From positions 18,765,289 to 18,829,288 of the forward strand of contig NC_079147.1 in assembly GCF_945859685.1 (NCBI RefSeq): a stretch of 64,000 nt of DNA, in the 5' to 3' direction. Positions 25,501-40,500 of this stretch are shown piece by piece; positions within the stretch are counted from its first letter, which is position 1, and each line of letters starts with the position of its first letter. Source of the stretch: Eupeodes corollae. Its lineage: Eukaryota; Arthropoda; Insecta; Diptera; Syrphidae. The notes beneath the pieces were generated by a model that made no database searches, was not told the origin of the DNA, and worked only from the letters and a program-made list of their open reading frames with translations. The translations under genes and the position numbers were made by a program.

Positions 25501-28500
25501 GGCTCTGTTCTATCAGCAAGACTCTTTCTAATTTTTATTTATGATCTCCTGTCTACAATTTCTTATCCAGTACATTGTTTCGCTGACGATAGTACTCTAA
25601 GCTTTCCATATTTGTTTTCAGATTCACATCCCTATTGAATTCCCTCATTAAATTGCGACCTGAATAGCATTGTACAGTTGGGAATAAGAAATCGCGTGGA
25701 ATTTAATGCTTCCAAAACCCAATGCTGTCTTGTATCGTTTAAGCCCCTTGCCATTATCCATAGATGGCACTTGTATCGAGGAGACTTAACATCTCGATAT
25801 TCTCGGTATTTGTATCATCAACCACTTTTTTTGTGGTTCGATCACATGCGCGATGTCGCCAAAAACGCCGCAAGATGATTGGGTTTTCTAAGGCGATGCA
25901 AAAAGTTTTTCTCCCACTCTCCCACAAAAATTATATACGTCCAAAGCTTAAGAATAACTATCATCTCTGGGCTGGTGCACTTGCAAACCTACTTAAGCCT
26001 CTTGGACAGCCTTTAACGTAGAGCATTTAAATTAATTGATGATAACACATCATAGGATCATTAACGTCGCTTGAACATCGTCGTAAAGTTTCTTGTCTCA
26101 CGTTTTTTACCGTTATTTAAACTATTTATGCTCAAGAAAAATAGCCAGTTGCATTCCTCCCCTTAAACAGTTTGACCGTATTACTCGCTCTTCTAAGAAT
26201 GCTCATCAGTATACCCTCGAACCCAACTTCGGCCGTACTGTAAAATACAGAGATTCGTTCTTTAGCCGTACTACGCGAATGTGGAATGCCTACCACACAC
26301 GGTTTTTCCCAGCCATTGCAGTATTCAGGAATTCAAAACCAATGTGCACCGACTCCACCATTCAACCTCCCTCTGCTCTTCCTAGTGCTCACACTGTGTC
26401 TTTAAATAATAAGGGTAGTAATATCCCCTTAAGTGTGCGCTTATTATGAAAAAGATATCGACAATCCGAGCTGCGTCGTATGTTTTGCTAATAGAGTAGT
26501 AGCTATGATACGCAAAGCTAAATACCAACATTTTTCTCAAAAGCTTAGCACAAGTTCAAATAGTCGCCAGTTCTGAAAAAATCTACGCAGAATCGGAAAG
26601 ACAAAATTTGGTGCTGTTGAGGACATTGATGTCAATAAACTTAATACAAAATTCGTTTCTTCTCCACTGCAACAGGTCCCACAAATTTGGCCTTCAATTT
26701 CTGTTACTGACCAACGCAACAGTATAAAGCCTGGTTTTGAATTTTCTGCAGTAGATAGTGCTGATAAAAATAGAAAGAGTTCTTTTTATTAAGTCAAATG
26801 CTGTTGGTCTCCATGATGTACATCCTACCTTTTTGTGTATAACATTGCCAGTTATATTGCCATGCATCACTTTTGCTTTCAATACTATTTTGGCATCCTC
26901 GATATTCCCTGATTCATGGAAAGTTGCTAAAATCATTCCACTTCCCAAAAACGCTAAAAGCAAATAAACGTCTTTCTATCTATTAACCCAATTCTCAGCC
27001 CCTATCAATCTGGATTTTGGAAAAATCACAGATGTGTTACCGCACTTTTAAACGTTATTGATGGAATTAGAAAAGCATAAGATAAAGACGAGGAAACTTT
27101 TCTAGTTTTGTTGGATTTTTCAAAGGCTTTCGATTCCGTTAATAATGTCAATTTTTCATCTAGTGCAAATAAATATTTTTTTCTTATCTAACTAATAGGA
27201 AGCAAGCAGTGCAAGTTGGTAACACCCTATCAACTGGTGTACCACAAGGTTCCGTACTGTGTTCTCCCTTGTTTCCTGCATATGCAAATGAACATCCATC
27301 TTCATAAGTTAATTACAGCTATTACTTGTATGCAGATGATGTTCAGCTTTACTTCAGCTGTCCACTTGACCTTATCGAACGTGGAGCTTACTGTGTCCAC
27401 GAGGACCTGAAGAGATTGATAGCTTAACGAACGATTGAGTTGAACATTCCTTATGTTTTTGGATTATAGGATATCTTATTTTGCCTCGCGCTTACTAGAC
27501 ATGCCTTTCGAAAAATATATACAGCTTCGTATTTTGAATTTGCACTACGACAATCTTATCGCACACCAACCACAATATTGTTTTGACAGAGTAAGAAGGG
27601 TGACCTCAAGCAAATCTCATCAGCTAATTATCCTTCTTTAATCATATTTAAATTCGGTTAAGCTTTGGAACACTATACTTCGAAGTATAAGAAAGCATGC
27701 CCGATGAATGGAACCTCAGTATTATTTAACCGATCCTGCAAAAATGAAGACCCTCTAAACTGCACCAACTATAGAGAAATCAGTCTACTTCACATCGCCT
27801 TTAAAATCTTCTCTGCCGAAATATGTAAACGTCTAAAGCCCATCGTCAACAACCTGATAGGTCCTTATCAGTGTGGTTTTTGACCAGGAAAGTCCACAAT
27901 CGATTAAATATTCACAATACGGCAGATCCTGGAAAAAAACAAACAACGCCAAATCGACAATCACCATCTTTTTATGGATTTCAAGGCCGCATATGACAGC
28001 ATCTACAGGGACGTGCTGTGTCGAGTTTTGGCATCCCTGCCAAACTTGTTCGTTTGTGAAGGATGACCATTTAGAATTCACGCTGCTCCATAAAGGTTGG
28101 AAACAACTTAACAGAACCTTTCGATGTCAAAAAAGGTTTTAGACATAGTAATGCGCTGTCATGTGCTCACACGTCAACACTAGAGGCACTATCTTTCAAA
28201 AGTCTGTCCAATTACTAGCATATGCTGATGGTATTGACATAATCGGAAGAACTCAGCGTGATGTCAATGGGGCTTTTGTGAGTATTGAGGCAGAGGCGGC
28301 AAAAATGGGTTTAACGATTAATAAAGGCTGTCGTCAAGAAAGGACATACAACACCGACGTCTTGTTCAAAACGTCACCATCGACAGACGTAACTTTGAGG
28401 TAGTCAAGGACTTCGTCTACCTAGGCTCCGCTGTAAACGCAGAAAACAACACCAGCGCTGAGATCAAAAGCAGAATAACTCTTGCTAACCGCTTTTTCTT

Positions 28501-31500
28501 TGGACTAAGAAAGTAATTGAGTGGTAAAGTCTCTCTCGAGGGACCAAAGTGTCGCTATATAAGACCCTTATCATCCCCGTCCTGCTATACAGTGCAGAAG
28601 CATGGACTATGACAAAAGCGAATGAAGGCACTTTGGGTCGTTTCGAGAGAAAAGTTCTTCGTGTGATCTACGGTCCCGTATGCATCGAAAGGGAGTGGAG
28701 GAGAAGATAAAATGACGAACTGTATGGGCTGTACAGCGACGTAGACTTAGCCAGAAGGGTAAAAGTCCAACGACTAAGATGGCTGGGTCACGTAGAGCGC
28801 ATGGAAACTAATGCCCGGGCCCGGAAAGTCTTCGAATTCACACCCAGAGGACAGCACAGTAGAGTTGAAAGCGACCTCCAAAAATTGGAGCGTAAAACTA
28901 GAGACATATAGCTAGCGACCGAGCTAGATGGAGAAGTTTGTTGGGTGAGGCCCTAGTTCACACAGGACCGTAGTCCCAGCTAATGATAAATTAAGTAATT
29001 AAACAAAATCTGAATATCTTAAATCTTACTGTTGCTAAGCAATAACGATATTTAAATCAAATAAAAAAAATGTCCTAAGTTATGTTCACTTTGTTAACTA
29101 TCTTTAATGGCAAAAATGTAAGTTTAAAATTCAGGAATGACCACATCTATTTTTATTCCTTATTTGATTCTTTAGGAATAACTCAAAGGGATTCAATCAT
29201 TTGCTGCCATAAAGTTTTAACTACAATATTGGAGTATTTTTTTACTTTTTAAATTTTTCCACTTAACCGAAGCAAACAAAATAATAACCAAAACAAAATT
29301 ATAATTATTTTCCATGCGAGCCCTAACGATGACGTTAAACGTGATATTAAATTAAAGTATTAAATTAATCGTAATTCCGGTAAACCCCGTTAAAGATACA
29401 TCTTATAAAAAAAAAACCTCTGTGCAAGAATTATAAAGATGTTCTTTTATTAATGTGCATTCAGTTAAGAGGCCTTTTCAATTGTTTAAATTGAAATTTC
29501 TCCTTAATATAAGTAAGATTTATTTTTTATTTTCGCTTTAAAAACCAAAGCATACCTGATTCTGAACTTTATAGTTCATTGTAACAACTACATACAAATT
29601 TCTATTCTTCAAAATATAAGAACATGATGTCTGCCTACAACCTACATTTATATTTTGTATTTCCTAAAACAAAAGTTTTTAAAAGAAAAGTTCACCTTTT
29701 ATGCTAAGTAAGTATAAAGTAGTAATATCAAACCCCCGCATCATAAAAGTCAAAGGACTTTAATTTCTTTTAATTTTTTTTTGTTGAGAAAATACATCAA
29801 GAGAGAAAAAAAAACAACGCAATGAATTTGTACCCCTTAAATCTTTGTGCTTTTTAATCCTCAATAAGATGTGATACTATAAAACTTTAAAACCATCAAA
29901 ACTTTAAGGAAACCTCGAAGGATTAGTGTTTTAGAGGAAACATACCTACATCATCGGTTTGGATCTCTTATCACGACAGCCACAAGTTTTGAGCTTTCGG
30001 GAAAGTATGAAATATCTTTAGTTGTTAATATTTGCTGAAATTATATTTTTATTAAAATTGAATTATATAGAATCTCGTTCATATCCTTATCCAGATGAAG
30101 TTTCTTAACAAAACATTACTCGTATTTAAGGAAACACAATTTATATCCTTCTACCTGTGAACCTTAATACCGATATCCTTGGTGTCGTCACATCCAGGCA
30201 TAATATTTAGGATTTATTACATGGAGGCATAAAATAAGACACTCACCTCATCTCTCCTTGACTCCCACTCCCACCCAAACTCCAGAAGGATGAAGACGTG
30301 AGTCTTTAATATCCTTATTGGATTTTCTGAATATTTGTGCCCCCATTTTGTTTTGTTTTCTAGCCTTGATTGTGTTTGTGTTCAAGTTCAAAGATCAACG
30401 CATAAATTATTGTTTATGAGCTTGAATATTAATTTTCTAACAAAAGCTATTTGTTCATTAGTTTTGACATTAGAGGTATGTAATGTGGGCAACGGACAAA
30501 ACAAAATTGTTGATTTAAACCAAAAACAAAAAATGGAAACATAATTATTTTATAATACCCTTAGAAACATAAAAGCTTTTCCTATACAACTTATGTACTG
30601 TACGTTGTAAAATTTACATCCCTCTGTGCCAGATAAATTTTAAAGGTATTGGGGAAATAATGTTTCATACAGAAAGAGTCTCCTATGGTAGTTTTTTTTT
30701 GCATCTTCTATTGTTGTATATCTAAGCTGAATTGTTCTAACGAACTTACAACAAATGTATTAACTTTTTCGCAGGGATCGGGGAAGGATACGCCATAAAC
30801 AGAGTTCAGGGTTGAAGGTAATTTATATATGTACATATATAGGTCCATAGGAAGTCTTGTAGTTTTTCTGAGTAATTTAATTACTTTTTGCTTTCTCTTT
30901 GATGATGTTTTTTGGGGCGAGGGATTTATATATGTAAAAGAACATAAGTAGGTATAGGAACCAGATGTTCGATACCCCTAGTGGGTTAAAAGGTTACATT
31001 CAATATAAACACTCCGTACCACTTGCAAAGGAACATGTTCTATTTATTGATTATAGTGAGTAGAAGTAGGTATATAAAACATCCTACGAAAATTACTTCC
31101 AGAATTTGACAGTTGATAGCGGCCATGTTTTTAAAGTTGCATCTATCAAACGGCTGCCATTTTCATGTGGCGCATAATCAACTGGATTACTTATCGCATT
31201 AATTAGTGAAGATTGTACAGCGATCAAAGCACTGGAGAACAACAAAATGTTAGGACTTCAAGGCATTTCCGCAGAATTTTTACAAGCAACATTATGTACA
31301 TCGATTGAATTGCTCCAACGGACCATAGGGACAGCATGAGTCTCTGAATGCTTCCCTAATTAGTGGAAAAAAGAGTGACTGTCAAGCTTCCAAAATAAGA
31401 GGCTTGTTGCGCAGTTTTTGGAACTTTGACTGCAAAATGTAGCGAATTTTTCAAATGTCAAAAAATGACAATTTCAAAAGCGGCAGCTAATCAAATGCTG

Positions 31501-34500
31501 TTAATATGGTTGTAAGATAAGAGAGTGATTTTTATTTGGCTGAGATTTTATCACTTTAAAGCTTTTGACTTGACTCTTTAATGATAAATATTTTTCAAAT
31601 TTAAATTCAATTTTTTACAGAAAGTTGAATTATTTTTTGAAGTTAACTAACTTTAAATGAGTCAGAACTTAGAGACAAAAGTTTTATTGTTTGGGTTTGC
31701 ATAATTACCCAAAATGTTATTCTCCCATTAAACTATTTAATTGCTTTTTTTATTCCATTTGGAATAGATAATAGTCCAACCCTTTTCTAATCAACATGGC
31801 CGACACACAATTATCCCAACAATAACAAAAACCTAATTAATCCATCGAAGCCAACTATTTACACCACAAAACATGTCAATATAGTACAATACAAAAGAAG
31901 GATATGCGGCATAGCTTGATAGTAATATCCTGATGGTCCTTCAGCCTGTCGTGAAATGGATGGATGAATGAAAAGGATGCTATGCCGTTGTATATGTACC
32001 ATTGTAGATATCAACAACTAAAGCATTTATAAATGTGGTGTTTTTTAGAAGAAGGCCTGAGGGTATTTCAGGGCCTACCTTTCAAATAAATTTAATATGT
32101 ATTTTTACAAGTAGGGGTACATAAATTAAGAGCATTTAAAATGTCATTTGAAACTTAAAAAACCGAAAATTAGAAAACTTATTGTGCTTAAGAACTTTTT
32201 CTTTTTTTTGAAATGGAGGAAGAAATTCTATTAGCTTTAAATGTTTAAATGTATGACAGGACAGCACGTGCTATTTGTAGGCGGTATTTTTGGGGGCTTT
32301 TAATTTTCCAGCATATCCAATCAACAAAAAATAATTCATTAATATGCAATTCAACAGGGAAATAGCTTTACAAAATGTAACTATAAGATAATGAGCCATC
32401 AAAAGAATACAAGAATATACAAGAAAAAAAGGCTGGGATGCAACCCACCTGATAACTTCCTATTGTAGGTTTGCGTGTTTTGTAAAAAACTGTGCAGGTT
32501 AAATTATTCTTGAAAATTTGAAAATTAACAACAATGTTTTGCATAAAATGAAATAGTTTTATTTCCAAATCTGTTTTTCTTAATGAGATTTTTATTGGAA
32601 AATCAATTTTTAACAATTTTAATAGCATTTCTTAAATCTTTTTATTTCTTATATAAATTTTTTGTAGATTTTAATTTTTTATTAAAAAACTGACTGTAAA
32701 AAAAATTATAAAATAAAATTAATTTAAAGTCTAAACCTTAAATATTTGAAAAGATATTTAAGTCGAAAATCAATTCGTACCAACTACGAGCAATGTTTTT
32801 TTTAGGTGTTTGTTTTTTATGAACGGTGATGAAAAGGGTCTTAGGTATAGAGCGACACTTATGTCCCCGAGAGAGCACTTTACCACCCAATTGCTTTCTT
32901 AGCCCCAAGAAACAGAGGTTAGCAAGAGTTATTCTTCGTTTGATCTAAGCGCTGGTGTTGTTTTCTGCGTTTACAGCGCAGTCTAGGTAGACGAAGTCTT
33001 TGCTGTCGATGGTGAAGTTGTGAACATGAAGTCGGTTTTGTATTTCCTTTCTTGGCGACAGCATCTACTTTGTTTTGCCCTCATTAACCGTTAAACCCAT
33101 TTTTGCCGCCTCTGCCTCAATACTCACAAAAGCCCCATTGACATTACGCTGAGTTCTTCCGATTATGTCAATATCATCAGCATATCCTAGGAGAGACTTT
33201 TAAAATATAGTGCCGCTAGTGTTGACGTGTGAGCTCTGTAATATTCTTTCAAATACGATGTTAAAAAAATCACGTGACAGCGCATCACCTTGTCTCAAAT
33301 CTTTTTTGACATCGAAAGGTTCTGTTAAGTTGTTTCCAAAATTTATGGAGCAGCGTGAATGCTATATGGTCATCTTGCACAAACAGAAGAGTTTGGCAGG
33401 GATTCCATAACTAGACATGGCTTTATACAGCTCGTCCCTGTAGATGCTGTCATATGCGGCCTTGAAATCGATGAAAAGATGGTGGGTGTCGAATTGTCGT
33501 TCTTTGGTTTTTTCCAGGATCTGCCGTATTGTGAATATTTAATCGACTGTGCACTTTCCTGGTCAAAAACCACACTGATAAGAACCTATCAGGTTGTTAA
33601 CGATAGGCTTTAGACGTTCACATATTACAGCAGAGAAGATTTTATAGGCGATGTTAAGTAGACCGATTCCTCTCTAGTAGGTGGAGTTTAGAGGGTCTCC
33701 TCTGCTCCAACGGCTTTATTAGACTTCAGCATAGATATGCCAATCTTTACTTCTGCTAAGTAGGGAGGATGGGATTGTTGGTTTTCGTCGACTATGTTGA
33801 ATGGATCATCATCCTGCCTGGCAGTGGAATTTGGTTCGTTGTCGACGTTATATAGTTACCAGAAGGGTCCTTCCATATCCTAGCATTGTCTGCGGTTCCA
33901 CTATCATGTTTCCACTTTCGTCTCTGCAGCCTTCGGTTCTAGGTTTATGTACCTGTGAATTTCGTTTCACCTGTTTATAAATCTTTCAAACTTTATTCCC
34001 TCTTTTAAACCTCTCAACATCATCGACCGCACGCTTCTCATGCCATCTCTTTTTCCTTCTGAGAAGCCGGTGTTGCTCTAGCCTCTTCTGCTCATAGAGC
34101 TCATGAGCAGCTCTCGTCCTTTTATGCAGCGCCGCTTTGCGTGCCTGCAATTTTGCCGCTGATTTTCGATACACTGTGTTGGCGGCAGAGAACTTCGAGA
34201 GAGGTTACTTGTAACTCGGTCGGAAAAGTATTTGGCGGTCGCTGGCGATTGTAGCCGTTCAAAGTTGTACCTTCTCGCAGCACCTCCCTGTTTTGCCTTG
34301 GGTCTGGAAAACCGAAGTGCTACCTTGGCTACAACGAGGTAGTGGTCCTAGTCGATGTTAGCTCTTTGGAAAGTTCGGACATGCATGATGCTGAAAGCGT
34401 GTCTGGGGTCGATCGCAATATGGTCAATATGGTTGACGCTATATTCATCTGGAGAACTCCAAGTTTCTTTGTGGATGTTGAGGTGTGGAAAACACGATTG

Positions 34501-37500
34501 CAATAACTTTCTATGGAAAGTTTAATATTTGACTAATGAATATATTGATAATTTGATAAATGACAGCGTTGGTGTACATATTCTCTGTCTAGTTTCAATT
34601 TTGGACAGTTAATAGCGTCAATGTATTTAGCTACGAAGTCAAAAATCGTCTATTTGAATATTATTGTTTTATATTTGCTAAAATTTTATGTCAAAGAGAC
34701 AATCCGGACATTTGGAATTGAAGACAGGGTTTGAAGAAAACTGTCAATGAATTTAAAAATACTGCAATGGCAAAGAAAGACAGAGTGTGGTAGAGTATAA
34801 CACATTCGACCTGTACGGCTTTAAAACGAATCTCCTTACTTCACGGTACTTCTGCAGTTTAGCTTGAATGCAAGTATATATTTCCCTAGAGCAAAGTCCA
34901 TTAAAATACTGGCAAAAATTAATCAACTGTATTTATGACACCAACGATTTTAAATGCTCTCCTTTGAACGCTGTCAAAGAAAGTTAAGAATGTTACAAAA
35001 ACACCAGGCTAGAGATCGAGGTTATGTTCAAGCTTTTGATTAAACGTTTTATAGATCAAAGCCCATTCAAAGGGTGATAAGAAGTTCTTGATTCAACTTA
35101 GATGAATCAAACATTTTTCGGAATTTTTGGCTACATTGCGTATCATGATGAACATTACAAAGAGCTAGAGAGTAAGTGTCACTTGTGAAATAAGGCAAAA
35201 AGATCATTAATAAAAATGAAAAAGTGTTTTGGAGACAGGTAAGAGCCCTTCGGCACACCATCTTTTATATGTGTGTTTCAGACTTGATCCTATCTTCTGT
35301 TGCTTATTGTTGGTACACTGTTTGCTTAATAAACTAAATATTAGGTTACCAAAATTGACCTCTTGCTGTGGCAGCCGTACTATCGTTTCTTAAACTCTTT
35401 CATTCTTCGAGATAATTGTTGACTTAATAATAAACCCATGTTTCCTTAGAACAAGAACGAAGGGCCGTAAGTGCAATCGATTGACAATTAGAGGATTAGA
35501 TAGATTAGGGTATAGTCATTTCAAGACTTTTGTCTTATACGAACGGTAGCAATTTTGAATCTTGTATACATTTTGAAACAACCTTTATTTACAAGCTAGC
35601 GGATCAAAAGAAAAAGTAAATAGCGAAATTTACTTTAATGGGTAATCAAAGCCTTTTGAAGTAAATTGGTAAATCTGAAAGAGTTATTACGATTCGAGGA
35701 ATAATAACATCGTCCCAATTTCCACAATTTCTTAAATGTTTCGATCTCGAAGGACATCTTAATTCCGGAATAGCATTGTTTTCAATCTTTATTAAAGCCT
35801 TATAAAAATTGTTGCTTATTACGTGAGTGCACATTACAGGACAGCTTAAATGAGTTAAGAAACTCTACTGAGTATGAAGTGTTTTGTTCTGAGTCATTGA
35901 CTTGTCTATTGACAATTAATCCCTCACAATTTCTTCTATTTCATCAAATATACTTGAATTTATTTTCAAAATAACTTTGTTTTTGGTGCTAGAATCGTTA
36001 TTTGACAGAAAAATAGTATAAATAAGGGTAAACACTTGAAATATTCAGAATAACTATGTACTAAATTACAAAAATCTTCCTTATGTATCACAAAGCTCCC
36101 GGTATAAGTTTCTAACCGCTCATGTCGTTATAGGAAACAGCTAATGATAGCCAACGATAATAAGTCTAAAAGCAGCCAGCACCTAACGATATGTAACTAA
36201 TTAATGTCCAAAAATGGAATATATTGAATACTAAATTACAAGCGTTACCAGCGGATCTGATCAAATGAGCTGTGAATGAGACATTTTACAGCTGTAAAAA
36301 GCAGATTTAACCAATCTCTAGACTCGTTACTGCCTAGACGCAAAAATGTATGCCATAATATAACTCCGTTGCGACGTGAAGGACGGACAAACAAGCAAAC
36401 AAACAAGATGACTTCCTCATTTATTATATTAGAAAAGATTCTAAAACAATATTCTCTATTTTATTATGCCTTCTGCATTTAAAGTAAATCCGTGTTCTTA
36501 AAATATCCTTAGACTATATAATTCGATATAAGGGTCCTTAAAAAGTTAATACCATGTGTAAAAGGACTTTTTGAGGTCGTCGTACTAAGTTGATTCTGGG
36601 TTATGCAGCTCATTGACTGGACGAACACAACCTCAATCCTTCGTTTTTTTTTATTGCATATTTTACATACATATTCGAAATGATGATAAAATATGTAAGA
36701 AAAAACTTGCAAATGGTGTCGGAGTCCTTACCAGTAGATACTTTACTCATTTCCCTTTTTTAAGCATCATATTCATCACCAAGGTGATGACTATATATTG
36801 TTATTCCATCCACGTCCTGTATACAATATACCTACATTCAGTACGATGCAATTTAATAGGGACATGTTGAACATTATACATAATGTACAGTATATTTCAA
36901 TAATGCAGAATGTACTATACATATATAGGCATACGTAAGGGGGAAGGGTATACTATTATCACTTTTATCTCATACGATGCTTACTATATAACATCAGCTC
37001 CAGGTAAATTTCTCAACATATATATAACAATTCATTTATGTAAATGTCACCCCATTATGCTTGAACCTACCTGTGCCTATACTCCCATCGTTCTCGTTCT
37101 AGTCGTCCTTCGTTCGAAGCTCGTAGTTGACAAGGACGGTATAGGAAATACAAAGTTGAGTATGTGGCAAGTGTTACAACTTTACATGATGGAAGCATGA
37201 ATTAATGTTTTACAATTGATGGAGCAGCCGTAAGCCTCGTTCTTCCGATTAAAAAAATATTTTGAATTCTTCCTTTTTAAACCCTATGTAGCTTTACCTG
37301 CTCATTCTGTAGTCTGTACCAACCTGATGCATTTGAACAAGGACAATAAAGCCCTACCAATAAGGGCGAAAAATAAGCTGTGCCGTTTTGCTTTAACATT
37401 TCATTTTTATTGAATAAATTATAAAACATTAAGAAAAAATATAGAAACATAGAATTTGAATTTATGAATCTTATAAAACAAAACCTAGGTTTTTACCTAA

Positions 37501-40500
37501 GTTGACAATAAGTAAACAAAAAACATAGAAATTTGTAATTTCCGCAACTTATTATTAAAGGCTGATTGAAGGCAAATTATTAAGCATCAAATGGTATAAT
37601 TTAAAAACTATTGTTAGCTATGCATCGCTTCTTTAGGGATGAAGTAAAGCATAATAAACATAGAACGCCCTTTAACATTAAATCCTTCATTTATTCATCT
37701 CTCTTAAGCAGCTTTTATTGTTTGGTTTGGGAATTTCTCAATGTTTTTTGTAAAGATTCTATTAGTTGAAGATATGAGAACAAAAAACACATATAAAAGA
37801 GAAAACATAGAACCACAACACAAATTGAATAACATGAAGTGAGAAAAACATAGAACTTAAATAAATGAATAAATAACATCTTTTAATACAAAAACTTTAA
37901 ATAGGTTTTCTATAAAGTGTTGGCAACAAATAAACAAAAAACATAGAAAACATCGCACAACGAATTTGTAATTTCCGCAAGTTATTATTGTAGGCTGATC
38001 CAAGACAAACTGTTAAGCATCAAATCCTATAATTTTAAAAGTATTGTTAAAAAACATAGAACGCTTTTTAACATTAAATCTTTTCACACAAAAAAACATA
38101 GACAAACATTAAACGTTAAATAATCGAATTTTTAACTTTGTGAATATTGTTCTCATTGCTTTGAACTTTAGATAAAAATTGATGAAATGACAATAAAACC
38201 ACGAGACACAAATACAGAAGCCTAATAATTGAAAGTAACAAATAAAAGAGAGAAAATATTTTGAAAGCCAGATCAGGATTCAGGAATGCTTGTGAATTCA
38301 AAATTGAACTCAATGCGGTGCTTTGGAATGGGAAAGGTGCACACATAATTGAATATAGCCCATGATATACTATCTATCTACATCTACCTTTATTTACATG
38401 CACAAAAACACACAGGAGTAAAAGACCAGCTCAATAATTCAACTAGGATATACTATACTTTGTTTTTTTTTCTATGTTTTGTTATCCTAGATATTGCAAT
38501 AACGTTATTTTGTTTTGTATTTCCTTTTTTTGTATCTTTTTGTTGTTTAGTGTTGTTGAGTATCTTTTGTGCTGACATAGAGTTATGTTATGTGCATGTT
38601 GTTGGCAGGTATTTTCCAGGGATATTTTAATTAGCAGATAGACAACAACTACGAATATCCTGCCTACTGTGATGCGAGCGAACGAACGTAGTCCTCTGTT
38701 GGTGATTTCTTTTTTGTTTGTTGGTTTTACGAACAGGATAGATTGAGGAGTTAGTGGGGTTGATAGTTGATATAGTGTATCGGGTTTCATGGAACAATAT
38801 TGATCAGAGATGATGTTGATTTTTTAATTATCCTTTCTCTCTGAAAGAAAATTGATTTGTGAAAATTTGAAATGTTTTCCTCAAATAGAAATTAAAATAG
38901 TATTCAAATGAAGTGAAAGTTTTCCTTTTAATTTTTAGGAATTCAAAAATGCTGTCATTCGAATTTAGATTGAAACTAGTCTATTAAAATACAAATCAGC
39001 AGATTTTACTTTTATACAATCCGCTTTAACTGAATACGCACAAACGTTTTTGAAAATACTTTTAACATCTTTTCCAAATATTGTAAGGTACCTATTGTGC
39101 CACCTGGTGAAGCTTACTTCTTCCATAAGATGTTAAGAAAAGAACTTGAAAAAGATCATCCAAAATCAAATACTAGTTTTTTTTTCGTTTTTGAAAATTA
39201 AATTGAACAATTTATTGAGCCAACTGAATAGGTAAAAAAATACAAAAAAATGGTATTGGATTGGGATAAAACAAGTTTCTTTTAAGTTTGTTACTACAAC
39301 TTTTACTTTTAACCATTTCGTAAATTAGTTCCGGTATGAATCCTACATCCTTTTGATATAATTCAACGATTACTTACTTGATTGCTGAAATTAAGGATTC
39401 TATGTTTTTAAACATAGGATAAGTTTATTTAATAAAGTCAAGATCAGATGAATACGGCAGTTTTTGAAGGAAGTGCAAATTTCGCTCCTCTGTCTTAGCA
39501 ATGAGCAACGAGTGAATAGGCGCGTTATCATGTTTGTGGGTCGAAAAATAATAGATTATATAGAATAAGAGCTTTCCAAGACCTTAACCCTAACAATTCC
39601 ATAACAATTGATAGATTTGGTTTTATAAAAGTTTATTAAGATTAAAAAATGTAATGAACAAACTGCATAAAAAAAGTAAAATTTCAGTTGCTTTTCATGA
39701 TTAATTTTGTCAAATAATCAGGAAATACGAATTTTTAAGGAAGTTTACATATAAACAGTACATTTGGTTTCTGGAATCGAAAATTAAAAGTAATTCAAAT
39801 TGGGATTCCATTAAACGTTTCGTACAAGGGGGTCTCAATTTAGGATATAGATACAATTTTCGATAATTTTGCCTCATTTTTTCAATCAAACTTATGCTAG
39901 CGTCTTTATCCTCAATTGATAATAATTACTCAGTAGCACCTGATAATTTCCCATCAATTCTTTTAAGGGAGTGTAGATACAACCTTGCTGATCCACTTTG
40001 CTACATTTTTAACCCATCTTTAAGCCAAGGAATTTTCTTAGACACGTGGAAGTCTTCTATAATCAATCCACTCCATAAAGCAGGATCTAAAAGCTCTTTC
40101 GAAAACTATAGACCTATTGCTAAGCCACAGTTAGTAACTAAGTTATTTGAAGCAATAGTGAAAAACAAATTATATTCTTAAGTTAGGAACTATATTTCTG
40201 AATTCCAACACGGATTTATGAGTGGCAAATTGACAGCAACTAACTTATCAATTTGCACAAGCTACTGCCTTAACTGTATGGAAAATCGGTTACAAGTTGA
40301 CACTATCTATATCGATTTTTCAAAGGCATTTGATCGTGTTCAACATAATATTCTAATAAGAAAACTTGAATTGTTTGGATTTCACTCTGTGGTTCTTAAA
40401 TGGATTCAAAGTTACTTAAAATTGGTAATGTGTTTTCTAAAGACATAATGAACTTTTCCGGCGCTCCACAAGGTAGCCATCTTGGACCGCTCCTTTTTAT

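Noticed and set aside
36910..37200. 96-codon open frame
   Set aside because: No domain or family resemblance. It lies in an intron of P4H gene 1 and looks like random AT-rich sequence.
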